From Anaeramoeba flamelloides (Eukaryota; Metamonada; Anaeramoebidae), in assembly GCA_027625915.1 (NCBI GenBank), contig JANTQA010000047.1, positions 16,306,001 through 16,370,000 of the forward strand: a DNA stretch of 64,000 bases, in the 5' to 3' direction. Of this stretch, positions 23,206 to 35,300 are shown piece by piece. Under the pieces are notes generated by a model. The model had not been told where the DNA came from, made no database searches, and was given only the letters and a program-made list of their open reading frames with translations. Position 1 is the stretch's first letter; each line of letters starts with the position of its first letter. The position numbers were made by a program, and so were the translations under genes.

Positions 23206-23345
23206 CTTTCCAACTTGGTCTATTTTTTAATTAATTAATTCAGTATTTATCTAATTCAATTTCTAAATATTTTAATGTTTTTGAATTCTAGTGAATATTT
23301 ACAAATTCTTTTTCTCTAAAAGGAAGAAGTTAAAATGTTTGTTTT

Positions 23346-26144
23346 TTGCCTAGAAAAAAAAATTGCACAAAAATTGTGGTTACTTTTTTTACTTGATAAC
23401 ACTTTGTTTTTGTGGAATTGTTCCAAATTTTGAAAGAAATTACAAGATCAAAATTAAATATCTGACAATTTAAAAGTTTTTACAACCTAAACTTTTAAAA
23501 GCTTTTAATGTACACAACTTTCTTTTTTTAGATTTTCTTAACAAGAGTTCAGGTTTTTGAGATCCAACCAATATTTTTCTTTGAGATAACTTTTAAAAAT
23601 TTCAATTAAATTTCAAAGGCTTTTTTTGGTAATTAGTATTTTTTACACTTTTTTTGGGCTTAGAAAAGTTTATATCAAGTATTTACAAAAAGAAAAAAAT
23701 TTGAAAAAATATCATAGACTAAAATCTTGAATACTGTTAGTATGAAAGTTCCAAAAAGTCATGAAAATATTTATAAGGATTGTGCGTTTATTGTCGTGCA
23801 ATTTCTTGAGATTGAAAATTCTTGTTGAGAATTTAAAAGTGAAATAACACAATAACCTAACACTCTTAATGGTGGGAAAGTTGACCTTAATTCTCAAAGT
23901 TTTTTATAAGAAAATTGTTATTTTCTATTGATTAACTTTGAATTTTTTCGACTTGTATACAAAAGAAAAAGTGCTGACTCTTCGGTACAGGTGTGGCAAA
24001 AAAGAACCCTACCAAAATATATTACATCCTATTCCTTTGGAAAAGTTTTTTTTGGCTTTAACTTATTAATTTTCCAAATCCTTTTAGAAAAGAAATAACA
24101 ATCATAGATTTCCTTGTTAAAAAAAAAAGACCCTCAAAAAAAAAAAAAGTACAATTAACCACACACCTGAATTTGTATTCTAAAGCAACATTTAATTCTT
24201 TTAGTTGCCAAAACAAGGAGTTTGGAATAGAAACAGAAATTTCTAATATGAAAAAAAAATCTATCCAAAAAGAAAAAACCAAAAAATTATCAGGGCTTCA
24301 TTTCTATTTTAAATAAAATTAAGTATGGCTAAATTCATCAAATACATTAATAAGTTTCCTCTTTCATATGAGCCAATAGAAAAAGTATCACCATTAATTG
24401 TAAAAGCATAAATTTATCATAAAAACTTGGAAAATAAAAAGTATATAGTCAAATTGTCCCTTTTCAAAATTCAATACCAACTTTAATTTTTGTTACTGGT
24501 AAATTTTTAAGAAACAATACTAATCTAATAAATTCCGTATCGTAAAGAATAGTCTTGTTTATTTTTAAAATAATTATTTGATCATTATCTTTTCTTAATT
24601 TTGCAAATTGAACAAAAAGCAAATAAAAAATCACTATTTGGAATTAACTTTTTCAAAACATTTCAAATTGTGTCACTAGTGCCTTTTCTGCCGAGAAGAA
24701 TGATATAGTTTCTTGAAAGTCTTTACCAAAACGAAAATTATAACAAGAATTTCCAAATATTACACTTATTTTAACAAAATTCACAATAAATCTTTAAAAA
24801 TGTAAAACTTGGTACTTAATTCACTTTTTAAGAAGTGTGGTTCTTATAATTAAAATTTGGGTTGCTCCTTTTCACAAAGAGCTTTCACTAACTTTTCAAA
24901 ACAATTACAAAAACAATAAAACTTTTAATGGTTGAGGGGTTTCCAAAGATTACATTTTGAGTCACATAACCAATATGATTAAACTAAAAACCTCAATAAA
25001 AATTATTTAATCAAGTTAAGTGAATTTTTTTCTAATAGAAAATTTTCTAATTCGATTAAATACAGTGTTTTAAAAAAAAGTTGTGAATTTAACCCTAAAA
25101 ATAACCTCTTTTGAAGACACGAATTGCTCTTAGAGGGCTGTTTCAAACCTTTAATTTTTCAATTCCTTGCAACAACTTTATAAATTATTTAAAAGATTGT
25201 GTATTTTAAATTTCTTAAATTTAATGAGATTTTTTTTCAACAAAGAAAGAACCAAAATATCTGAATAAGTACAAATAAACTCTGATTCTAACTCATTTGC
25301 TGATCATTTATGTTAAAGTATTTTTCTCTTTTTGATCTTGCCAAAAATAAAAAGGAAACTTTACTTATAAAATACTGTTGATTTCTTTTAAAAAATGAGA
25401 GGGTAAAAAATAAAATTAAAGAATATTGATTACCAAAAGATAATTCAAGAAAAAGATCATTTTTTTTCTCTTATTCTAAATACTACAGTGTTGAATTTCA
25501 AAGACAAGAAAACCTAAAATTGTAATTTGTAATTTTGTCTAAAAAATTTTTTTCTTTTTTTTTTAATTTTTTCAAAAAATAAAAAAAAGAAAGATCACAA
25601 TTAAATTTTGAGTAAATGATTTTCTATTCTAAAATATATATAAAACCACAACAAAAAAAAGACTAATATTTCCATTTTCAAATAAAATGGGATTTTTGAC
25701 AATAGGCTTTCAATTAGATCAAGATCCAAAAAAATTTTTGAGAAAAAAATAAAAATTCCGAATTTTTTTTGTTTCTCTTTGAACAATTGAAAAATTTTGT
25801 AAAACTACTTTAGAGTCATCCAATAAGAGCTGTATTGAACATGAAAATTTAAAAAAAAAAATTAGTTTTGAGGATTCACAAAAAGTTTCAAGAACAAGAC
25901 CACGAACTCTCAAATGATCACTTTATAAATGGATTGGAATTGCAAAAAAAATAAATTAATACTGATCTCTAATGTTGTTCATATTTAAAAAATATGACAC
26001 TTAAAACCAATTTTCAATCTCGAAATATTCACAAGACAATAAAAGGAAAAAATTGTCAAGCTCAAACTAGAAAATATAAAAGTTACCTACTTCATAATTT
26101 TTTCATTACCTTTTAAATTTTTTTTTTTGAGAAAATAACTGATT
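23346..26144. other. Intergenic, no gene seen
   Basis: Short frames on the minus strand at 23712-23897, 24058-24282 and 25601-25913 show no recognisable motif and no phase-matched partners. I see no repeat that I can define. Confidence 0.5.
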
Positions 26145-26711
26145 ATGATAATGACAAATTTAAATTTTCATCAAAGAAATGAGATTGCAAAATTAGTAAA
26201 ATATGTTCTTCCCTTTAGAGAACCCATGCAATTATTAATTCAACCCAAAATCACAATTGAAAGACAAACAATCACTTTAAAGCCGAAAAACAAAAACAAA
26301 AAACAACAAAAAATTACCAAAAGTGATCTGCAACATTTTCTTAATTCTAAACCAAAACCCAAGTGGAACCAAAAATTAGAAATGATCAAAAAATACAACC
26401 CCTCACTAATTATCAATTATCAACAATCACAAAAGAATAATAAACAAAAAAAATCAAATAAAAACACCAAAATCATTATTCACAAGAAAACAATCAAACT
26501 AATTATCGACTTTTCGATTTGTAATAATCAACAATCGAATAAAAAAATAACTCAGAAAAAATATATCGATTATGAAAATAGTTTGGTCAAGTATTTAAGA
26601 TCTAATGGGTTTGAAAAAAAAAAATTATACTCGAAAGATAAATTATTATTCCAAAGGTATCAAAAAAGACATCAAAAAGGGAATATTATTAATAAAATTA
26701 AACTTGAATAA
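26145..26711 (+). CDS. Basic hypothetical protein, 188 residues
   Basis: A single uninterrupted frame from ATG to TAA in very AT-rich DNA. The N-terminus is moderately ordered (NFHQRNEIAKLVKYVLPFRE, then QLLIQPKITIERQTITL). A Lys/Asn/Gln-rich middle follows (about residues 45-110), then KTIKLIIDFSICNN. The C-terminus is basic (DYENSLVKYLRSNGFEKKK, then LLFQRYQKRH). No signal peptide or membrane segment. No family recognised. Codon choice and steady amino-acid use over 188 codons argue for a real gene, and it is one of the few stretches of the 23-28 kb gap that is not low-complexity. The isolated position and lack of introns leave room for a young or orphan gene. Confidence 0.5.
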   Translation: MIMTNLNFHQRNEIAKLVKYVLPFREPMQLLIQPKITIERQTITLKPKNKNKKQQKITKSDLQHFLNSKPKPKWNQKLEMIKKYNPSLIINYQQSQKNNKQKKSNKNTKIIIHKKTIKLIIDFSICNNQQSNKKITQKKYIDYENSLVKYLRSNGFEKKKLYSKDKLLFQRYQKRHQKGNIINKIKLE

Positions 26712-27999
26712 AATTGACTAAATTTTGTATATTTTTTTTATTTTGATTTATTTTTTATTTTTTATTTTTTAATTTTTTGGTTTTCAAAGATAGAGGACTA
26801 TAATAAAAATTATTTTAATTACATTACAACATTATTATTTGTTAAAACTGTTTTTAAAGTAGCAGATTTAAAAATTTTGAATTAAATGTCTAAACAATTT
26901 CATTAATTTTAATAGTAAAAAATGTCATTATCATAAAATAAAAATATTGGATCTCAATGATATATATTTCTGTAATCCAAAAAGGATCTATCAAATGTTC
27001 CCGAAAATCAAAAATACTCAAAAATTTTATAACAAATAAAAAAAACTTTTTGAACAACTATACAGAGACTCTAGTAACATAACACTTGGTATTATGGTAG
27101 AGATGTTTTTTTTATTGTAGATTATTTTTTTGTGGTTGAAAAGTATAAACATCAAAATTGTACAATTTTTTAGGGATAGTATTCAACCCTTTTTGTATGA
27201 AAAAAATTGTAACCTTAGATCTCTGTAACATTTATTATCATTTCTAAATTCGTATTAAAAAATGAGAAAATATGTCTTTGCAAATACAATTTCTAATTGT
27301 ATACCATTACTCATAATTTTGTAATCTTATAGACAATCCAAAAATAACCGATTAATATCTAATCGTACAATAAATACATGTGTCCTACCCAATTAGTACA
27401 ATCCAAACCTGATTTAACTTATCATTCCCAAAAAAAAAAAAAAGATATTGATTTAATCCGGACTAAACTTGCACAATTGATCCCAAACATACTCTGGAAT
27501 ACCTGTGTAACTACCCTAACAAGTACTAAAATACCCAAATACATTTAAAAGGTACCAAAAATTCTTTAAAGGGTTTAAGGAAGAAAAATATAAAAAAAAC
27601 TTTTTTTCATGTAATATTGTTATTTAGCCATCTAAAATTTATTATTTTACACTATGGGTTCTTAAAAGTTCTTTAAAAAGTATTTTTAAGTGGTTAAAAA
27701 ATTTTCAAGTATTTTCGATTTTCGGGTATTTTTGGATATATTTCAAACCCTCATCCAAAAAACAAAAAAAAAGTTTCATGGCTTTCCAATTACAAAAAAA
27801 ATATCTTTTAAAGGTCTAGCCAAATTCCTGTGAATTTACTCCATATTCAAGGGGGGGCTTGGAAATTAAGAAGATCTTGTGAATTTTCTCTTCTTTTGGC
27901 TGAAAAAATTAAATTAGCAAAAAAACAAGATAGATCCTAAAGACAAAAATTCCGATAACAAGAAAAAAACCAAAGTATCACAATGAGAAAAATATAGAA
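26712..27999. other. Intergenic, nothing recognised
   Basis: A patch at 27300-27560 is richer in C (for example CCTGTGTAACTACCC) but has no frame or repeat that I can support. Confidence 0.5.
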
Positions 28000-28960
28000 A
28001 ACAATTAAAAGTTTTCAAGAGTTCTTTGTGAAAAAATTCAAATAAAAAATTAATATATAGTATTCATAATATAAATTCAAATAACACACAAAAAAAAAAA
28101 TTGGATTATCAATGACAAAAAGTAAAAAAAAAAAAAAAAGTTAAAAAATTACAGAAATTTCACAAAGAAAAATCTTGGAAAAAAAAAAAAATTTAAAGTC
28201 ATCAATTGCAAAAAAATAAAATCAAAAAAAAAAAAGTTTCAAAGAATTCTTCAATTTCACAATCTAAACAACAAAAAAATAATTTCCAAGGATCCTCAAA
28301 ACAAACATCAAAAATTTAAAGAACAAAAAAAAAGTTTAAAGGATCTAATAAACAAAAAATACAAATTAAAAAAACATAAGTTTAAAAGAATTGTAATTGA
28401 CAAAAAAATCAAATAGCAATTAAAAAAAAGTTTCAAAGAATTTTCAGCTGAAAAAATTCAAATTTTAAAAAAAAAAATCTAATATTTCAAATTTTATATT
28501 TCAAATGATGATATTTCTTCAATTTAAAACAAATGGTATAACCCCACAAACAAAATCAATTTAATTCATATTAATCCAATTTGTGGTTGTTTTGTGACCC
28601 TCAAATTTTTACTTAGTAGAGGTTTTAGAACATTCTTTAGTAAAAAAAAACTCATTTCAAAAAATAACAAATATAAAAAAAAATAGTAGAGAACTTATAA
28701 AGTTCCAAAAAGTGGACACTTCTGACTTAATAAAATTGTTTTCAAAATTAGAATTCAGAACCATTCAAATTAGAAATTGAATGTCTCTCGTTGTAATTTT
28801 TTTCTTAAAATGAGCTCTTTTTTGATTATTTGTTTTATGAGATCGAGAATACTTCAAAATTGATTTTAGATTAAATTGGAGGTACTAATCAAAATTACAC
28901 TTATTTTTTTTTCCACCTTAATTACTCTTCGCTTTCTCAAAAAACACACATTCCAAGAAT
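28000..28960 (+). mobile_element. Element A copy 2, with expanded minisatellite
   Basis: 28000-28490 is a degenerate tandem array of about 45-bp units centred on AAAAGTTTCAAAGAATT and poly-A. It leads into the A body (28500-28960), recognised by CCAATTTGTGGTTGTTTTGT, AAAGTGGACACTTC and AATTGAATGTCTCTC. It lies just upstream of the BTB gene. Confidence 0.65.
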
Positions 28961-29330
28961 TAATATAAACCACCAAAAGTTCCCAATTCTAAAAGGAAAC
29001 TGAATATTTTAAGATTCTTTTTTTCAGAATTAAAAATTTGAACTGTTACATGATTGTGAAATCTGATTTATTGTAAAGATGATGTAAATTTTGTTTCAAC
29101 AATTTTGGAACAAATAGTTAGTCTTGAAAAGAACTGTAAATTGGGTATAATTGTATTTTTCGAGTGTCAGTCGACCAAACACATTGTATCTTTTTCATTT
29201 TTTTCTAAAGATCTTTGAAAAATAATTTTTTTTTTTTTTTGTTTGCTTTTAAAACAAGAAATTCTCAAATCGGTATCCCAACAAAACAAAACCCAAAAGA
29301 TAATTTAGTCTTCAACAAAATTAGGTTATT

Positions 29331-32300
29331 ATGGACCTAAAAACACTTTTGCCACACTTAAGAAACGATGAAATATCAAGCGATATTGATTTTTTTCTGA
29401 GCGGAAAACCAACAAAAATCTTTCAAGCACACAAGCTAATAGTGTCACGCAATTCGCCATTCTTCAGGAATGAATTTTACTCCAAGGGGTATTTACAAAA
29501 CGAAGAGTCTAACGTTACTGAGAATGAGAATGAGAATCAGAATGAGAATGTGAATGATCATGGCGGATCTCGGGAAAAATATTTTATTTGGGGAATTTCA
29601 GCTCAAACCTTTTCCTTGCTTTTAGATTTTTGTTATTGTGTCCCTATTGAATTAACACTTCTCAATGCGCCACATTTACTTGTTGCATCACACCACTTTG
29701 AGATCCTCTCACTCAAACAGCAGTGTTTAAAATATTTGCTGCCTGTAATTACTCAAGAAACATGCTTATTAATTTATGATAGGTTATCATCCGCATTATC
29801 AAAATTACAGTTACCCAATCAAACAAAAACAAAAACAAAAACAACAAAAGAAAAAGAAAAAAAAATTCAAATCAAAAATAACAAAATCAGAATCCAAACA
29901 AAACAAAACCAAGTAGCAAGCGGAGATGTGAAATTCAAAAAAAAGCCAAATTGCCATCCACTTTTACAGAAAATCACAAAATATTTACAAACATATCTGC
30001 ACGATGCATTAGAAATTGAGAATTGTTTAAATATTGTAAGTGAGCGCAGTATTATCTTTTTTATTGAACTTCTTTCATTTTTGGATCCACAGATATGCAC
30101 CAACCCAAAGAACTCAATTGAAATTATCACATTCCGAAGATTGTATGAACGAGCCAAATATTTAACAGCCAAAGATAAAGGCAATTCTGAAGATCCACAG
30201 CTTTTAAGGAGATCCATTAGTTCGTTGTTAGAGCATTTTAAAAGCCATGTCTACCAATTACCAAATAAAGGCTTTTCGAACATCCAAACAAATGATCTTC
30301 TTGAAATTGCCGAAACGGGGCTTATACCATATTGCGATTTATTTAATTTATATTTAAAATGCCCATTAGTACCTCGAAGCAAATTAAACCCAATAAAATC
30401 CACAAAGGGCATTTCGAAATTAAACCTACCTCAGAAACATCAGCACAATCTTTGGAATAATTTTGATAAAAATTTTCATGAGATGTTTCATGATGTAAAA
30501 AAAAATAATAAAAATTATTATATTCAAAATTGGAAAGGATCTCATCCAAAACGTCGTCGTTTAATCACTTCAAGAGTTCATGGAACTGACTCAAATAAAC
30601 ACCAATCTTCACTGCATGAAAACGAACTTATGGAAAATGGGAATGGACTCGGATTTGGGGTAAATAATTTTAATAATGGTTTTAATAACAGTGTTAACAA
30701 CAGCAACAACAACAACAACAACAACATTAATCATGATCAAACGAATGTTTTCAAGAATCAAATTGCAGTAAATGGCTATAATTCAATACCACTTGGCGAT
30801 TTTAATTCTTCAAAAAATCCACTGGATCAAGTCGGGAATAATTACCATGGTGCTAAAGAGATTACAAATAATCCAATACATGAAGAAAATCTTCGATCCA
30901 CATCAGAAGGAAGAAAAAATCAAAGGTTTGTTTTTTGTTTTTTTTTCCTTTTTGCACTATTAAGAACTATCTGAATTTTATATTCGGTTCAGATTACCTT
31001 ACTGACTAAAAATACATTTCTTAACTTTAAGGAATGTTGAGTCAAGAAATCTTGTTATGGTTCAATTTTTTTTTTTTTTCGAAAGTTAGTATATCAAAGT
31101 TAAAAAACCATTTTTTCACAAATCCTAAAATTTAAATTGGAAAGGTTTAGATCTCAAAATTCTCTTGTTTCACTTACTTCCCGTGGCATATTATTATTAT
31201 TATTTTTTTTTTTCGAGTAGATGGTAATAGTGTAAATGTAGTTAAAGCCAGTGTGGCCAAGAAGTTAACAAAAAAGTATTTTAAATTTTCATTGCTTTGT
31301 TCATAGATTTTGAATAAGTTTCACATATGTAAAAAGTGATGTCTAAATATTTTAAGTTTTTTTACTAAATTTGTCATTTTTTCAAAAACTATAAAACTTT
31401 TTACAAAAGAAGGAATAGGTGTTTATCAAGGAGATCCATTATTTCCTTTATTATTTGGTTTTATTTCTCATTTTGAAAAAAACAATTCATTAGCAATACA
31501 TGTGCAAATGTTTGCTGATAATTTGATATTAATAATGAAAGGATCAATGATACAAATCAATTTTCAACTAGAAAAAATCTTTAAAATTATAAAAGATTTT
31601 GGAATGAATCCGAATAATAAAAAAACGATAAAAACTTTAATTCCAAAGGAAATTTTATATCTTGGGATTTAGTTAGATAAAAAAACTCATTTAACGTTTA
31701 ACCTAGATAAAGTTAAAAATAATTTCAAAAATCTAACAACAAAATCTTACATCAAAGAAATTTACTAATGGACAAAAAATTCAATTCTATAAAGGAAGTT
31801 TTAACATAGTCAGCTATTATATGGATTAGAAATATTTGATCTAACCGAAAACTATTCCAAAGAAATAGACACTTGGATTAATAAAAAAAGTTACTAAATT
31901 TCTCTTAAAAATTAATCCACATTCCCCAAGACTTATATTTATAAAACAGAAGCTAAAATTGATTCAGTAAGGAAAACAATATATAAAAGAAAATATAAAC
32001 TAATTCAAAAATTAAATTTTTTAGGATTTGAAAAATTAATTAAAATTTTTCCTTTTAGAGAAAAATAATTTGAAAATATTAACTGGAAATCAAAAACATT
32101 AAAAGATTTGGAATTAGAATTAGATAAATACAGAATTAATCAATTAAAAAATAGCCCAAGTTGGAAATGTCGTTAGGTTTTCCAGAATTTAAAAGAATAG
32201 AGTAAAATTTTTAATTTTCCTCGATTCTTTTGAATTCTGGAAAACCTAGACACTCTACGAAAATATCTAAAAATCATTACTATTCAAGGAAATATTAATA

Positions 32301-35300
32301 ATCAGTCGTGTCGCAGAGTGTCGTAGAGTGCCGTAGAGTGCCTAGATTTTTTTTAATATCTAAAATTAAAAAAAACCTAACGGCGGTTTTCTTGAGGTTT
32401 TCTGTTTTATTTGTAAATTGTTCTAGGTTTTTTTACTTTAGAAATAAACCGAAAATTTATTAAAATTTTCGATTTATTTCTAAAGTAAAAAAAACCTAAC
32501 GAAAATCAATAGATTTTACAAAAAAACAGAAAACTTCAAAAAAACCTAACGGCGGTTTTCCATAATTTAAAAGAATGGAGAAAAATCAAAGATTTAACTC
32601 AATTCTTTTGAATTCTGGAAAAGCTAACGGCGGTTTTTTTTTTAATTAAAGAAATAAGCCGAAAATTTTTCAAATTTTCTTTTTATTCCTCAAATTAAAA
32701 AAAAAACTAACGACAAAAAATTTTAAAATGGAAAGGTTCTACCTCCATTTTAAAACTTAGAACATTCACAAATTATATAAACCGATATTCTTATTTTATG
32801 AACGAAGATAAATCAAAACAAAATCTTGTGAATTATGCAAAAAAATAAATAATTTAGATGTCATTGAAGATTTGGAAAATTTTCTTTGGAACTGTCCAGA
32901 CTATGAAAATAATCGTAATAATTTGGATTAAAGATTTAATACAAATTAATAAAAATATTAAGAATAATATCTTTTGTATTATTCGAAATAAAGAATCATT
33001 ATTTATTTTGTCATTAGTTAATGATAAAGAGAATTATGATTCTTTATTGAAATTTCTAACAAAAATTTAGAAATTAGGAGAGTGCCGTAGAGTGCCGTAG
33101 AGTCCCTAGCTTTTCTTGAGGTTTTCTATTTTATTTGTGAAGTGTTCTAGGTTTTTTTTTACTTTTTGAAATAAACCGAAAATTTTAATAAATTTTCTGT
33201 TTATTTCGAAAACTCAAAAAAACCTAACGAAAATCTATTGATTTTCCAAATAAACAGAAAACTCAAGAAAAGCTAATGGCGGTTTTTTTTAATTTTTGGA
33301 ATGTAAAGAAAATTAAATAAATTTTCTTTACATTTCATAAAGTAAAAAAAACATAACGACATTCGGCCTAGAAAATAAATCGAAAAATCTGGATATCTGA
33401 ATTTTTTGAAAAAAATAAAAAAATTAATAACATCAGGGATATTATTAATAAAAAAAATTCATCATTTTTATTATCATTAGTAAGTGATAATAAAATTTGT
33501 GATTCTTTAACAAAATTTCTAAAAAAAGTTTAGAAATTAGGTGAGTGCCGTAGAGTACCTAGATTTTCCAAGATTCAAAAGAATAGAGAAAAATCAAAGA
33601 TTTTACTCAATTCTTTTGAATTCTGGAAAAGCTAACAGCGGTTTTTTTTAATTTGAGAAATAAACCGAAAATTTTTCAAATTTTCTTTTTATTTCTCAAA
33701 TTAAAAAAAAACCTAACGGTACACAGGAGAAAAGCAATTTTCTCTCTTCAAAAATAAATAAAAAATAAACATACCGATAATTTATTATACTCTTCCAAAA
33801 TTTTTATCTAAGAAAACTAAATTAAGTTTCAAATACTTCGTAATGACTTTGCCGAGTCTAGACAGTCTAATGTCTGTAGGTCTGGACACTATTTGAATTA
33901 GAAGACACAAATTTATTCAATTCAAAATTCTCTCTTTTACGGATCAATTACTTTTTAAACATTTAACCCTTAACAATAAATCATCTCACCAAAATTTCTT
34001 GAAACACATTAATTATTTAATTTTGATTGATATTTATTAATCTTTTGATGGTTTCTGAATTTTATTTATTTTAATTTTTTTCTTTTTTTTATAATTTAAT
34101 CATTTAATTTAATATTGAATCAAAAAAAAAAAAAAAACCTAAAAAAAAAAAAAAAACGAAATAGTTTTAATGAAAACTTTTCTTCTCTTTTTCAACAAAA
34201 TCCTGTTACTGAACCAAAAATATCAAGAGACGGAACACAATTATCTTTTACTCCCAAATCCAATTTACAAAATTTTTGGTTAGGATCAAAAAACGATATC
34301 ACAGAAACAAACGAAAAAGAACAAAAGCAATTAAAAATTGATAAAAGTTTGATAAATGAAAAAATAAAAGTCTTATTATTAACCACTCAAAAAAACGAAG
34401 AACATTCTGAAAATGTAAAGGGGATTTTAAAATTAGATCCATTAATTGGTGTTGTCGATTACTTCAATTGTATTCATAACATTTTAACAATTGAAAGCTT
34501 AAAAAATTATGATGTAATTTTTTTATATTCCAATTCGTCATTATTAGATTCTCGTGCAATCCAAAAAATATTATTAAAATTTGTTAAAATGGGGAAAGGT
34601 TTGGTCATTTGTTCGGTATTTGCCTTAGTAAAAAATCCGAATGATGTGAAAAATAATAAGCCTAAGCGTAGCTGGCTATCTTTACTTCAAATCCCCAGAG
34701 GTAAATTGATTCAAAGGAAACCTGCCTTTTTAAATCGTTTTTTAGATCGGGAACATGAACTAATGAAAGACGTTGATTCTTTCAATGGGGGGTATTATTC
34801 ATATAGGGTAGATTTTGAAAAAAATTCTAATTTTGAAAAGAATCAACAAATCCAAATGGGCAATGAAACTGATACATCTTTGTCAACTACCAATTTGGCA
34901 GAAAGCCATTCTTCTTCATCTTCTTCGTCTTCGTCATCATTCCTAGATTCTGATGATGACTTGGATTTAAATTCAAGTTTAAATACTAATATGGATAAAG
35001 AATCTATTAACAATTCTGAACATTCAAAAGATGATAAAAATATCATTTATAACAATGATTTAAATTTAAGCAATGCTATCGATAAAAATAATATTGGCAA
35101 GAGTAAAGAAAAAGAACAAGAAGAAGGTATTGAAATTGAAAGTAATATTTCTCGAATAAATAATAGTAATAATAATGATGATCATATAGATAATAAAAAT
35201 ATAAATATAAATAAAAATAATGATAGCAATGATAAAGATGAGTTTTTCAAAGATAATGGAAATGAAAAAAACAACCAAAATTACATTGAATTGGAAACAG

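Larger units (their letters stand above)
22085..23345 (-). mobile_element. LINE copy broken by three hairpin arrays
   Basis: Read on the minus strand: TTCCTTTTAGAGAAAAAGAA then the NQLKNRPSWKG-like block (about 23345-23206), an array, the YLKII...GNIN block (22831-22789), a second array, then GGTTCTACCTC...TTCACAAATTAT with the zinc-knuckle remnant (22609-22242), a third array, and the tail with imperfect hairpin GAGGAACTAAAATTCGTCTC. It has multiple stops. The LINE pieces are collinear with the 31395-33077 copy. Confidence 0.8.
31395..33077 (+). mobile_element. LINE copy with reverse-transcriptase remnant, broken by arrays
   Basis: Starts within the reverse transcriptase: GVYQGDPLFPLLFGF (the QG-SPLLF box), then FADNLILIMKG (FADN in place of the F/YADD box, so the catalytic aspartate pair is damaged), then YLGI. 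Further on are KEIDTWINKK, the PSWK block, a hairpin array, the YLKII..GNINN block, a second array, and KWKGSTSILKLRTF with the zinc knuckle. Stops and shifts are scattered. 5'-truncated, same orientation as the host gene. Confidence 0.88.
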
